In this document: positions 24,532 through 35,723 of the stretch, piece by piece
Layout: every line of letters starts with the position of its first letter
Numbering within the stretch: the first letter of the stretch is position 1
NCBI GenBank assembly: GCA_019279435.1
Contig: JAAALK010000082.1
Coordinates: 14,524,594-14,588,593 of the forward strand
DNA: 64,000 bases
DNA from: Zizania palustris
Lineage: Eukaryota > Streptophyta > Magnoliopsida > Poales > Poaceae
Reading direction: 5' to 3'
Notes under the pieces: generated by a model
The model's database searches: none
What the model was told of the DNA's origin: nothing
What the model saw: the letters and a program-made list of their open reading frames with translations, nothing else
Made by a program: the position numbers and the translations under genes

Positions 24532-27500
24532 GCGACAGGTCGAGGCTTGGAGGGCACGTGGATCATGGACTCCGGTTGTTCGCGCCACATGACCGGAGAT
24601 GCAAACTGGTTCTCCAGCCTCACAACAACCAAGCAAAGGGAACATATCACCTTCGGAAACAATCGAAGGAGTAGAGTGAAAGGTAAAGGTGTGGTAAGAA
24701 TTAACGCAAACTTCACTCTCAAAGATGTTGCTTTGGTTGAGAACCTGGGATACAATTTGCTGTCTGTATCTCAGTTGCTTGATGAGGGCTTCGAAGTGCG
24801 ATTTCATCGCGATACTTCGCAAGTGCTCAATTCTGATGGCGTTGTGGTGTGTAAGATCTTTAGGGTTGGGAGAGTTTTTGGAGCTGATTTTTCAGAGTCG
24901 TCTGGTTCTTCTCATTGTCTTGTTGCACATTCGACTTCTGAGCTTTGGAAGTGGCATAGGAGACTAGGGCATATGAGCTTTGAGTTGCTCGCTCGTTTGA
25001 GCGCCCTAGGTCTGATCCGAGGATTGCCCAAGCTCAAGTTTGAGAAGAATTTAGTTTGCGCTCCTTGTCGACATGGAAAAATGATTGCCGCTTCGCATTC
25101 GCCAGTCACCACTGTGATGACTGAACAGCCCGGAGAACTTCTCCATATGGACACTATAGGTCCCTCTCGGGTTAGTTCTTTAGGCGGCAAGTGGTATGTA
25201 CTTGTTATTGTCGACGATTTCTCTCGCTACTCTTGGGTCTTCTTTCTTGCCAGCAAGGATGAAGTGTTTTCACACTTTCGGAGCTTGGCTTTGAGACTTT
25301 TCACTGAACTCCCAGGTGCATTAAAATTCATTCGAAGCGATAATGGCACCGAGTTCAAAAATAGTCTCTTTGTTGACTTTTGCATGGAGCATGGCATAGA
25401 ACATCAATTCTCTGCTCCGCGGGTTCCTCAACAAAACGGTGTTGTTGAGAGGAAAAACCGCACTTTGGTTGAGATGGCTAGGACGATGCTTGATGAGCAT
25501 AGGACTCCTAGAAAATTCTGGGCTGAGGCCATGAACACTGCTTGCTACATCTCAAACCGAATCTTCTTGCGCTCAATTTTAAATTTGACATCTTATGAGC
25601 TGCGTTTTGGGAGACAGCCCAAGGTTACTCATCTTCGAGTTTTTGGCTGTCGCTGCTTTATCCTAAAACGTGGTAACTTGGATAAATTTGAGTCGCGATC
25701 TTCTGACGGGATCTTTTTGGGTTATACTACTCATGGTCATTCTTATCGTGTCTATAACTTGGAAACTAACACTATCATCGAGTCATGTGATGTGACTTTT
25801 GATGAATCAACCCCCTCTGTTAGTTCTGCTTTTGAACAGGCAAATGAACACGACATGGAACAGACCTTATTCGAAGAAGAAGATCTCGGAGAATTCGAGG
25901 ATGATCCCCTACTACCCTCGACATCAACCCCCGAAGCTGACCCCGCTTCAACTACTTCGGCACGAGGTCCCGAAGCAACTACCTCGACATCGGTCATCTT
26001 GGACCACTCCAACGCACAAGTTGAGGGGGAGACTGCATCCCGCCGCGAGGCTCCACATCATGTTCAAAGGATGCACCCTCCCGAGCAGATCATTGGTGAG
26101 CTTGATCAAAGGGTAACTCGTTCTCATGCCCATTTCACTAATGCTGCTTTTGTTGCTTCTTTCGAGCCTCTAGATGTTAGTCATGCACTTTCTGATTCTA
26201 GTTGGATCAATGCCATGCATGAAGAGCTTGAGAATTTTGAAAGAAACCAAGTCTGGACTTTAGTTGATCCTCCACCTAATGTTCATTTCATAGGAACAAA
26301 ATGGATTTTCAAAAATAAACAAGGGGAGGATGGGACAATTGTTAGAAACAAGGCTAGACTTGTAGCTCAGGGCTTTTCTCAACTAGAAGGGATTGATTTT
26401 ACTGAAACTTTTGCACCTGTTGCTCGCCTTGAGGCCATTAGGATTTTGCTTGCCTTTGCGACATCCCGGGGATTCAAACTCTATCAAATGGATGTCAAAA
26501 GTGCTTTTCTTAATGGCTTCATAGGTGAAGATGTTTATGTAAAACAACCCCCTGGTTTTGAAAACCCCAAGTACCCACATAAAGTCCTTAAACTTCATAA
26601 GGCTCTTTATGGACTCAAGCAGGCCCCTCGGGCTTGGTATGATAGACTTAAGTCTTTTCTGCTTGAGCGAGGGTATTTGATGGGCTCTGTTGATAAAACT
26701 TTGTTTACTCTCAAGCATGGCAAAAATTTCCTCCTAGTTCAGATTTATGTGGATGATATCATCTTTGGTGGCTCTTCTCATGCTTTGGTTGCCGAGTTTG
26801 CAGATACCATGAGCAGGGAGTTTGAAATGTCAATGATGGGTGAACTCACCTTTTTCCTTGGTTTGCAAATCAAGCAAAGCAAACAAGGTACTTTTGTCCA
26901 CCAGACAAAGTACACCAAGGACCTGCTCAAGAAGTTCGACATGTCCGATGCGAAGCCCCTCGCCACTCCAATGGCTACATCTGTAGCATTGGACCCTGAC
27001 GAAGATGGAGAAGCCGTAGATCAGAAGGAGTTCCGGAGCATGATCGGCTCCCTCCTCTACTTGACTGCCACGAGGCCGGACATACACTTCGCAGTATGTC
27101 TGTGCGCTCGTTTTCAGGCTTCACCACGAGCTTCGCACCGCCAAGCGGTTAAGCGCATTTTAAGGTATCTCAAACACACCCTTGAATTCGGCATATGGTA
27201 TTCATCGTCTTCATCTTTATGTCTTAGAGGTTATTCAGATGCGGATTTTGCTGGGTGTAGAATTGATAGGAAGAGTACCTCTGGTACTTGTCATTTTCTG
27301 GGTACGTCTCTGGTTTGCTGGTCTTCCCGCAAACAGTCTAGTGTTGCTCAATCGACGGCTGAGGCCGAATATGTTGCTGCAGCTAGCTGTTGCTCTCAGA
27401 TTTTGTGGATGGTTTCCACTTTGCGGGATTTCGGGTTAGATTATAAGAGTGTTCCTCTTTTCTGTGATAACACTAGTGCTATTTGTATTGCAAACAACCC

Positions 27501-27699
27501 GGTTCAGCACTCCAGAACCAAACACATTGATGTACGGTATCATTTTCTCAGAGATCACAATGAGAAGGGTGATATTGAACTTCAATATGTTGATACCCAA
27601 CACCAGCTTGCCGATATTTTTACAAAACCCCTCGATGCTTCTCGATTTGCTTACTTGCGTGGGGAACTTGGCATTTGTCACCCTTACGGCATTTTGTGA
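24532..27699 (+). CDS. Sirevirus Pol polyprotein (protease, integrase, RT, RNase H)
   Basis: In frame with gag after a single TAG, so it is made by readthrough or from a spliced RNA; it has no ATG of its own near the start. Domains: protease WIMDSGCSRHMTGD (about 24560); pre-integrase zinc region HRRLGHMSFELL with CAPCRHGK (about 24955-25080); integrase DDE core HMDTIGPS, IRSDNGTEFKN, QNGVVERKNRTL (about 25145-25465); RT from WTLVDPPPNVHFIGTKWIFK (about 26255) with catalytic IYVDDIIFGG (about 26743); RNase H with YSDADFAGC and STAEAEYVA (about 27230-27380). It ends HPYGIL, stop 27697-27699. No frameshift or internal stop is seen, so all four activities could be functional. Confidence 0.92.
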   Translation, partial: ATGRGLEGTWIMDSGCSRHMTGDANWFSSLTTTKQREHITFGNNRRSRVKGKGVVRINANFTLKDVALVENLGYNLLSVSQLLDEGFEVRFHRDTSQVLNSDGVVVCKIFRVGRVFGADFSESSGSSHCLVAHSTSELWKWHRRLGHMSFELLARLSALGLIRGLPKLKFEKNLVCAPCRHGKMIAASHSPVTTVMTEQPGELLHMDTIGPSRVSSLGGKWYVLVIVDDFSRYSWVFFLASKDEVFSHFRSLALRLFTELPGALKFIRSDNGTEFKNSLFVDFCMEHGIEHQFSAPRVPQQNGVVERKNRTLVEMARTMLDEHRTPRKFWAEAMNTACYISNRIFLRSILNLTSYELRFGRQPKVTHLRVFGCRCFILKRGNLDKFESRSSDGIFLGYTTHGHSYRVYNLETNTIIESCDVTFDESTPSVSSAFEQANEHDMEQTLFEEEDLGEFEDDPLLPSTSTPEADPASTTSARGPEATTSTSVILDHSNAQVEGETASRREAPHHVQRMHPPEQIIGELDQRVTRSHAHFTNAAFVASFEPLDVSHALSDSSWINAMHEELENFERNQVWTLVDPPPNVHFIGTKWIFKNKQGEDGTIVRNKARLVAQGFSQLEGIDFTETFAPVARLEAIRILLAFATSRGFKLYQMDVKSAFLNGFIGEDVYVKQPPGFENPKYPHKVLKLHKALYGLKQAPRAWYDRLKSFLLERGYLMGSVDKTLFTLKHGKNFLLVQIYVDDIIFGGSSHALVAEFADTMSREFEMSMMGELTFFLGLQIKQSKQGTFVHQTKYTKDLLKKFDMSDAKPLATPMATSVALDPDEDGEAVDQKEFRSMIGSLLYLTATRPDIHFAVCLCARFQASPRASHRQAVKRILRYLKHTLEFGIWYSSSSSLCLRGYSDADFAGCRIDRKSTSGTCHFLGTSLVCWSSRKQSSVAQSTAEAEYVAAASCCSQILWMVSTLRDFGLDYKSVPLFCDNTSAICIANNPVQHSRTKHIDVRYHFLRDHNEKGDIELQYVDTQHQLADIFTKPLDASRFAYLRGELGICHPYGIL

Positions 27700-28868
27700 G
27701 GGGGAGCTGATTTTAATCGTCTTGCATATGCTCATTATGTGTGGAATTGCACTTACATCTTTTGCTATTATATGCCTCCTTTTAATTCAAATCATGACAG
27801 CTCCGCTCTATGAAATATATCTGGAACATTGATTGTGCATGATGTTTTATTTTCTAAAATCGAAACTTGCTCACCGCACAATCTTGTATCTAGCTTGTTT
27901 AGGCTGGACTGCTTTTAGCTATCTTTTATCTACTTGACAGCAAGACACTGTTCTTTGGATGCTAAAATTTGCAACTTGAAAAATGTGTTCATTATTCATG
28001 GATATTCATCAAAATATTTCATTTATCTGAAACAAAATCAAAATCCATGATTTGCCTGGTTTAAATGAAAAGATCCAGGAGGGTTTGTTTGTCGCACTAC
28101 TCTATTCTAGACTGCTTACCATTGCACTTTGGTCTGAACTGGGATAGTGTAGTGTATGCCAAAATCACCGCCTTAAGCTTCAGATGGCTTTCATGCCTAG
28201 GCTTGGCTTGATTGGAAAGTATAAGGTGGACAAACAAATAACCCCTGGCATTAAGAAAAAGAACAACAAAATTAATTGATCATCAAGTTTGCTTTGATAG
28301 CTCTTTTTGAACAAGACTTGTCTGTCTAGGGTAGAATTTGTTAGCTTTGCGCAGTCCTTGCCTTCATATGTCTAGCTGCTTTGATTAAGTGGTGATGCTT
28401 TTTACTTCAAAATGACAAAATCACATGCCATCATCTTGTTTCACAGATTGTTAAATTGAGCTGAGCACATGATCATTTGTATTAATTTTGGCATATTTTT
28501 GCATTATATGTCCTTGCAATTCTATTCATTTCGAAGCTTTGCATCTTTTGAATGCTCCTTGATGCTTGCATTGCCAAAGGGGGAGAGATTTGCGATGTTC
28601 TCTACCGTAAGAAGCATAATTTCGAAAAAGGGGAGAGATTTTTGACATAAAGGGAAAAAAAAATTTGCTTAACTCAGGGGGAGTTCTTATCAAGGGGAGA
28701 TCTGCCAAAAAGGGGGCTTTTACTCTTTTACAAAGGGGGAGAAACATTCTTTTATCAAGTGACATGCTTTGGCTCTTTTCTGAGTTTTTATGGTCACTTG
28801 TGTGCTAAAATTTTTACATTTTTCTTGAACTTCAATTTGGTTGTCAATGCACTCATCAAGGGGGAGAT
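27700..28868 (+). other. Sirevirus 3' untranslated region with multiple polypurine tracts
   Basis: About 1.17 kb without a convincing ORF; no env-like gene is seen. From 28570 on, at least six purine runs of the type aagggggag occur (about 28575, 28627, 28674, 28692, 28707, 28732), and the last, caagggggagat at 28857-28868, abuts the 3' LTR. Repeated polypurine tracts here are a known Sirevirus hallmark. Confidence 0.8.
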
Positions 28869-30844
28869 TGAGAAACCAAGGGTGGTTTCGGTGTTGTGAT
28901 GAGTGATTGACAGGTTTTTACCCTCTGTTCGAAGGGTACCTCCGAAGGGGCTTCGGAGGTGGTACCTCCGAAGGGTGTTCGGAGGTGTGTCACCGGAGTG
29001 TGTTCGGTGTTTGCTTGCTGCAGCTGTGCAGCGGAGTGTGCTCGTCGGAGGGGTCCGACAGTACACGTTGACAGGGTTCGTACCGATGGCTTCGGTACTT
29101 TGGGCGGTACACCGGAGTGTGTACCGGAGGTTGCTAACCCGGAGAGGTCTCCGGAGTACTGGATACACTTGTTTGCTTGTCTGTGGTGCGCAGGGACTTC
29201 GGAGGCGACGGACAAGGTTCGAGCCTGGTGAACCTGGGTCAAGCGGGAGGCTTGATGCCAGGGGAGCGGGGAGCTCCGTCACGGTGGCTGCGAAGGTGGT
29301 CCGGGTCGGTCCTCGGGTCGAGGCGTGCCAGGTGAAGGCAGAGAGTGCGGAGCGTGGCTCCGGCTGAAGGTACTCCGAGACAAAGTCCTCGGAGGTGAGG
29401 CACTTCGAAGGTACTCCGAATGGAGTGACTTCGGAGTTGGATGGAACAAGTCCTCTGCGGAGGCAAGGAGTTCGAAGTGTGCTCCGGAGGGAGACACTCG
29501 AAGGTTACCCGACGAAGGTCTCAGAAGTCGAGGCGCATCGAAGGCATGGTCCGGGTAAGGCTCGTCGTGGAGTGTGCTCGGGGAGAGGCACTGCGACGGA
29601 GTGCTCATGGAATGCTTCATGCGAAGGCCTTGGACGAAGGAGGGACTTCGAAGGGTGGTACTCCGAAGGTGGGACTCGGAGTGAGGTTGACTTGAGGTGC
29701 TTCGGCCATGCATGGCTTCGGTACACGGACTGACGGTGTTCGAGCTCGGAGTAGCTGCGAAGCCGTGGTGATCCACTCCGGAGGTGGTGGTGCGAAGGCC
29801 CAAGGGGCTTTGACGGCTTCGGCTCAAAACCGTCACTGTATCGAAGGTCTTCTTCGGCGGAGCGAAGGCCAAAAGGCTGCAGGCTTCTCGCCGAAGCTTC
29901 CGCACCCCTCGCGTGCGAAGGGAGGTTCCAGAAGTCAACACTGTAAAGGCTGACACTGTCTGTTCTGAAAAAGGCTGACACTGTCCCCTCTGCAGCTGAC
30001 AGAGAAGCCTCCAAAATAAAGGTGGACTACCTTTTGTACCCCTTAGTTCTGTAGAGACAAAATGGATGTAAACCCTAGGGGTAAAGTAGTCACTTCCTTA
30101 GGATGAAGCCGTGGGCTATAAATATGGGGGCTCGGTAGGTAACATTTAACACTTTGAGCATTTACTGTTGAGCTCCTGTAGACAGACCTCGCTGTATTCA
30201 TTCTGAGTTCAATTTATTTTGTGTTCCTTGTTCAAGCGGCGAAGCCCTGCTTCTGTGTGCTTTTGCTTGAGCTCGTATTGCATACCTCGCTAGTTTTAGT
30301 TCACCGAAGCCTGTCTTGGCGAAGGGTGTTTTTCTCACGAAGTGTGCTTTTCAGTATGCTGTCGCTCTGTGTAACACGAGGCAAGACCTCGCTGCTTACT
30401 AGCGAAGCCCTGATCTTTTCCTGTAGTGCTTCTTGTGTCGAAGCCCTTAGCGTGATCCGTTTTGTGTGCGTGTAGACCTTCGCGTACGAATCCCAGCACC
30501 AGTTGCTGTCGCCAAGTACTTGGTCGAAGTCCTCAGAGGGCTGTCCACTCTTGCGAAGAGTGAAGTGCGAAGCCTGCTCGAAGCACCTTGTGTGCGGAGC
30601 CTGCACTGACTTAGCAGAGTAGTTTTTCGAGGGTTGTTAGTGGAGCGAAGTCTTCTTGACTTCGAACTTTTGCCACTCCGAAGCCTGTGTTCGAAGGTGT
30701 CGAAGTACCTCCGAACCAGACCTTCGAAGGTTGTGTTCGAAGCCTGTTCCGCAGAAGACTGAACAGAACCGAAGGCTAAGTTTTTAGCCCGATTTTTAAA
30801 AGCTCCCATTCACCCCCCCTCTGGTCGCCGTTTCCGGTCCAACA
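28869..30844 (+). repeat. 3' LTR of Sirevirus copy 1
   Basis: 1976 bp, same ends as the 5' LTR. I saw two differences: C here for T near 29071/20230, and A here for G near 30337/21496. Confidence 0.94.
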
Positions 30845-32748
30845 CGTGGTCACCAGAGGCAACAGCCGCGTTTGCCGCTCTCAAGGACGCGGTGACATCG
30901 GCCCCAGTACTCGCCTTGCCGGACTTCACCAAGCTATTCATGGTCGAATGCGACGCGTCATCTCATGGCTTCGGGGCCGTGCTGGTCCAGGACAGCCACC
31001 CGATTGCTTACTTCAGCAGGCCGGTAGCGCCGCGACACCGCGCGCTCGCCGCCTATGAGCGCGAGCTGATCGGCCTAGTCCACGCCGTCCGTCATTGGCG
31101 GCCATATTTATGGGGGCGCCACTTCATCGTCAAGACCGATCACTACAGTCTCAAGTACCTGCTCGACCAGCGCCTGTCCACCATTCCGCAGCATCACTGG
31201 GTCGGCAAGCTCTTGGGGTTCGACTTCGCCGTAGAATTCAAGCCGGGGCACTCCAATGCCATGGCAGATGCTCTCTCTAGACGGGACACACCAGAGGACA
31301 GCATGATATTGGCGCTATCTGCCCCGCGTTTTGATTTCATTGATCGGCTTCGTCAGGCACATACCACCGACCTGGCCCTGCGCGCACTGCAAGAAGAAGT
31401 CAGGGCAGGTACCAGACTGCGACCATGGGCACTCGCAGATGGGCTGGTCCAATACAGTGGCCGGCTGTACATTCCCCCAACATCACCATTGCTGTAGGAG
31501 GTCCTGGTGGCCGTCCACGAAGAGGGACATGAAGGGGTCCAACGAACGCTGCACCGCCTCCGCCGCGACTTCCACTCCCCCAACATGAGGCGCGCAGTAC
31601 AGGACCTAGTTCGAGCATGTGCCGTGTGCCAGCGCAATAAGTCTGAACATCTACACCCAGCAGGCCTGCTTCTTCCCTTGCCCGTGCCACAAGGGGTGTG
31701 GACAGACATCGCCATGGATTTCGTCGAAGCACTACCACGCGTCAGGGGCAAGTCGGTAATCCTGACAGTGGTCGACCGATTCAGCAAGTATTGTCACTTC
31801 ATTCCTCTTGCACACCCGTACTCAGCGGAAAGTGTGGCGCAGGCATTCTTTGCTGAAATTGTCAGATTGCATGGTATTCCGCAGTCTATAGTATCCGACC
31901 ACGACACAGTGTTCACCTCCAACTTCTGGCGCGAGTTAATGCGCTTGAGTGGCACAAAGCTCCAGATGTCGTCTGCCTTCCATCCCCAATCAGATGGGCA
32001 GTCCGAATCGGCTAACAGAGTGATTATTATGTATTTGAGATGCTTGACAGGAGATCGACCACGCGACTGGCTCCGCTGGCTCCCTTGGGTAGAATACGTC
32101 TTCAACACAGCATTCCAGTCATCACTGCGCGAGATGCCATTCCGCGTCATCTACGGACGTGAACCACCGTCCATTCGATCATACGATCCAGGCGAAACGC
32201 GCGTGGCAGCAGTGGCCAAGACCATGGAAGAGCGCACGGAGTTCTTGGAGGACATCCGTATAAGACTGGAGCAGGCCCAAGCAGTGCAGAAGCACCACTA
32301 CGATCGGGTGCACCGGCCGGCCAACTTTCAAGTGGGTGACTGGGTTCTTCTCCGCCTCCGGCAGCGCCTACCTGCGTCCCTTCCTCAGGCTCCGTCCAGC
32401 AAGCTCAAGCCCAAGTTCTATGGACCCTACCGCATCATTGAATGCATCAACAACGATGTTGTCCGGCTCGCCTTACCACAGCAAGCACGACTACATGACG
32501 TCTTCCACGTAGGCCTCCTGAAGAAATTCCACGGCGACCCCCCGCAGGTGCCACCGGCCCTTCCGGCAGTCCGCCATGGCGCAGTCATCCAGGAACCGGA
32601 CCGTGCTGTCAAGGCGCGCCTGGCGCGTGGTGTCCGGCAGGTTCTTATTCACTGGAAGGGCGCGACACCAGCTTCGGCCACTTGGGAGGATGTCGACTCT
32701 ATCCGCAGACAATTCCCACTCTTCCAGCTCGAGGACGAGCTGCCTCTC

Positions 32749-32762
32749 GAGGAGGGGAGAGA
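32749..32762 (+). promoter_or_regulatory. Polypurine tract of Reina element
   Basis: gaggaggggagaga directly before the 3' LTR, lying inside the end of the pol reading frame (EEGRD). Confidence 0.75.
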
Positions 32763-33227
32763 TGTCATGTGGGGCCGCGTGTATACACGATGGCGCCGTG
32801 CGCGAGATGTGCGCCGGGCAGCAGAAAGGGAGGCGCACAAGGCCCAGGAAGGGGGCCGCGGCTGAGTTTGAAATTAGATAAGGATTGTTAGTTTCTAGTT
32901 TGAATAAATCTGGTTGTTAGTTTCGATTTCAAATAAATCTGTTAAGGGTAGTTCTTATCCCTAGTTAGTTAGTAACTTAGTCCTTAAGTCTAGGAAGGGT
33001 GGTTGGCCGAGAGGCTATATATATCCCTTGTAAGACAGATTATGGGAATAAGAAGTATTTTGGCAATCTATCTCCCACAACCCCTCTTCTCCAATCCGCC
33101 GGCCAGGGATCTAATCCCCGCCGTCGAAGGGCAGCAGCGTGGGGGTATAACCCTGCTGCAGCTACGGACCGAGGCTACGATCTTCGTAGTCGGGGTCCGG
33201 CTACCCTGGGCATCAACGCCCTTGACA
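32763..33227 (+). repeat. 3' LTR of Reina element
   Basis: 465 bp; the last 37 codons of pol, including the stop at 32865, run into it. It ends CTTGACA and is followed by the target copy actgc, then BCAT exon 8. Confidence 0.93.
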
Positions 33228-33320
33228 ACTGCCCACAGGAGACACTACGACAGCAGTTCCTGTGCAGAAAACCTCATCAGCTTCAAGCAGCTCATCGACT
33301 GACACAAGTCGCTCCTCAAC
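33228..33320 (-). pseudogene. BCAT: BCAT exon 8, 5' piece
   Basis: 93 bp after acceptor 'cttggaag'. It encodes VEERLVSVDELLEADEVFC and TGTAVVVSPVG, a strongly conserved BCAT block, then runs into the Reina element. The first five plus-strand bases, actgc, are the target-site duplication. Confidence 0.92.
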
Positions 33321-33705
33321 CTTCCAAGAAACCATTACAATAATAAATATTACTGGAAAAATCTAAGAATAGATGCAACGGTTTTCAATAACGGATCCAG
33401 AACAGTGGTTTGCTTCTAATTGGATCAAAATCACTAAGAAAAACAAGGTGTATCTTCACCAATCAGCTTGTACCCATAGTTCATGTGGAGCTAAGCACAA
33501 AGGTATTCTTGGTAGAATGAAATATAGATAACCCTCTGTTAAGATTCATAATAAACCAGCAGGATTGATAAACACCAAAAGAAAAGATAGCGTTAAACTC
33601 TCAAAACCAGAGAGAGGGGAGGCATCAAAGCTAAGTAATTTGGACTAACCTTGTAGGGTTGTAGTAAACCATCTTGTCAATTCATAGGATTGATAAGTAA
33701 TTTAC

Positions 33706-33801
33706 CTGGAAGCCCTTGCTCAGAGCAACATCAATGATACTTTTTCTTGTGATACCTGGCAATATTGTTCCTTTTACTGCTGGAGTCGAAATGACATTGC
33801 C
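33706..33801 (-). pseudogene. BCAT: BCAT exon 7
   Basis: 96 bp, 32 codons, phase 0 at both ends. Encodes GNVISTPAVKGTILPGITRK through SKGFQ, which forms part of the substrate and cofactor pocket in the family. Donor GTAAAT. Confidence 0.93.
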
Positions 33802-34012
33802 CTGGTGCAAAAGGCAAGAAGGGTAATAAATAAATAGATCTAAATGAAAGGTAGCTTGTCGAATATAGCTCTTTAATTTTCTGAAAACAGATATCTTCAT
33901 GCCAAACTAAACAGTAAATGTTTTTGTCTGCAATGGAAATACAAAGTCCGTAAACTCAAACAAATGCACCAATAGTTCATTGTTCGGGATATGAAACAGA
34001 TTGACAACCTGG

Positions 34013-34278
34013 TGTCACGGGCTCCCTTTATGGGCTTGCAGTTAGGGCTGGGCTGATGCCCAAGGCATCTAATTAGAGATAATTAATTTTAGATTTAGAT
34101 AGAAATAATTCAGTTTAGAATTCTCCTAAAGGATAGTAGATTAGATTAGTAGAGACCTTAGAGATTAAGGGTCTTGGCCTTATAAAAGGGACAGATCATA
34201 AGCTATAATAATGAGGAAGAAGGAATAAAGGTCTCCCCGGTTAGGGCGAGATTTACCTTTTCACTCTGGCCGGTATCA
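34013..34278 (+). repeat. 5' LTR of the intron element
   Basis: 266 bp, TGTCACGGGCTCCC to GGTATCA. 'ccttataaaaggg' near 34180 is a good TATA box and 'gaaggaataaa' near 34220 a possible polyadenylation signal. Confidence 0.9.
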
Positions 34279-35023
34279 ATTTGGTATCTTAGTCGGAACA
34301 TCGACAACCTTGTCTTGTTCTGTCAAAGATCCTGCGACACTACAGGGTAGATCTAAGAGAGAGTTTGAGAGAAAAAATCGGATCTACAATAACCAGCATC
34401 TCCTGTACGCCGGGTTCCCTCTGCCCCTGCTTGGGTCTTAGCCGATGGATCTCCGGCCGTCACCTCGCCATCTATGCAGCGGCAGCCGTCTCCGAGTGCC
34501 CGTGCGCGCTCCTCTGTTCGGCGACCTCCCTAGGGTTCGTGTCTCAGCCGCCGGCCCTCACCAGGTGCCGGATCTCCCAACCTTCGGGTTTGTCCACGTC
34601 CAGGCTGCCTCCACGTCGAGTCTCTGCACATGGCCCGCACCAGTCCGCCTCCATTCCTCCGCCGGTGGACCACAACTGGCCCTCGGGTCCCAAGGCGCTG
34701 CCTCAGGAGCCCCGCCCGATCTACTCCTCGCCATGGGAAGCAAAGGCGCGCCTGGGCGCGCGTGGAGGGTGGTGGAGGCCCGGCAGCGTGGCGCCCTCAG
34801 CTAACTCCCTCACTACCAGATCTCTCGGCCTACACCCAGGCCGCTCTTCAGCTGTCTCCATCCACCTCCTCACGCCACCGCCTTCTCCATCGTGGGCTCA
34901 TCCACCGGTGTCACACACGTCCTCCCGCGCTCGAGTTGCCTGCACAGGGACGTGCAAATCCCTACCGGCCGCAGACCGCCGACCCTAAGCGCCAGTTTTC
35001 CCCACCATCGGCCCAGATCACAA

Positions 35024-35206
35024 CCATGTTCAGGTCAGCTCAAGATTGTACGGTTATGACTGCCGATGAGAAGCTCGACTTCCTCATGGCATCAGTGAGT
35101 CAAGTAATGGGCCAGCTGTCCACAATCAATAGCCGCCTCGATGACCACGACCGAAGATTGGCATGACTAGAGAAGATTCGAGAGGGGGCTGACTTCCTTC
35201 CCTAGA
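35024..35206 (+). pseudogene. Gag-like fragment in the intron element
   Basis: From ATG at 35025 the frame reads LDFLMASVSQVMGQLSTINS then RLDDHDRRLA before a TGA near 35164. This short heptad segment resembles the start of many plant gag proteins. Downstream frames up to about 35640 are Arg/His-rich and broken. I cannot assign the upstream Pro/Arg-rich region (34365-34988) to a protein. Confidence 0.45.
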
Positions 35207-35723
35207 GTGACGCGGCTGTCTAGAATATTGATGGCAAGGTGCTTCCTCGCTCTGAGAGTCCCGACGATGAAGGCAACCACGGTGGCCATAGTGACTGCGG
35301 TGGCAACAACGGCCGTGTTGCTGTGTCGGGCTACGGATGCCTTGTCCTGGCATAAAGAAGGGGGCAACATCAGTCCCACAACGTTCTGGCCGCATCAGTC
35401 CACAACACCGAGTGCGTTGTGCGCCCAAAGCCACGTCGTCGCCACGCCTACTCGCGTCTGGGAGCGCCGGCCGCTGTTGGCCGTGCCCGCATGCAGTAGG
35501 CAGTGTCGCCGCCGCCCATGCTCGAATGCGCGTCGTCACACCGCTGCTCGTCATGGACACACGCCGCCGCACCACCATCCTCGCGCGCGACCCTCCGGTG
35601 TGCCGCTGCTTGCTCCGCCTGAAGCGCCACGCCTCCACCGAGCCGCCCCTCCATACAACAATTCAAGTAACGCTTCACGACAGTACAACTCGTGGATGAG
35701 TTGTTTGTTGGGGAGGGGGGAAA

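Larger units (their letters stand above)
20028..30844 (+). mobile_element. Intact Sirevirus (Ty1/copia), copy 1, nested in Reina pol
   Basis: 10,817-bp element with two 1976-bp LTRs that I could tell apart at only two bases, 5-bp target-site duplication cgtgg (20023-20027 and 30845-30849), perfect primer-binding site, open gag and pol, and a 3' region with repeated polypurine tracts. Integrase-before-RT order and KHIDVRYHFLRD near the C-terminus mark Ty1/copia. The long gag, multiple polypurine tracts and palindrome-rich LTRs mark the Sirevirus (SIRE/Maximus) lineage. It may still be capable of movement. Confidence 0.94.
17673..32865 (+). pseudogene. Reina gag-pol polyprotein, interrupted by a Sirevirus
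   Basis: Start chosen at ATG 17673 (MVEPSNSDLARLL); upstream in-frame codons lie in the LTR and leader. In order: coiled-coil start, gag core, zinc knuckle CYNCNEPYSRGHNRVC (about 18550), protease LLDTGSTHNFI (about 18753), RT with VFFDDILIYS (about 19683), end of RT at 20027. The nested Sirevirus follows. The frame resumes after the duplicated cgtgg with RNase H (30850-31280), an integrase zinc finger (HEEGH, CAVC), DDE core (MDFVE, SDHDTVFTS, SDGQSESANR) and chromodomain VLIHWKGATPASATWEDVD (about 32640). The stop at 32863-32865 lies inside the 3' LTR, so pol overlaps the polypurine tract. One TAG at 31495-31497, where related elements have Gln, is the only nonsense lesion seen besides the insertion. 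Confidence 0.88.
17104..33227 (+). mobile_element. Reina-type Ty3/gypsy chromovirus inserted in BCAT exon 8
   Basis: Identical-length 465-bp LTRs (17104-17568 and 32763-33227) and a 5-bp target-site duplication actgc (17099-17103 and 33228-33232) that reads straight through the BCAT reading frame. Without the nested Sirevirus and its target copy (20028-30849) the element is about 5.3 kb, the usual compact Reina size. One gag-pol frame carries a chromodomain. It lies antisense to BCAT. The LTRs differ at four sites. Confidence 0.93.
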
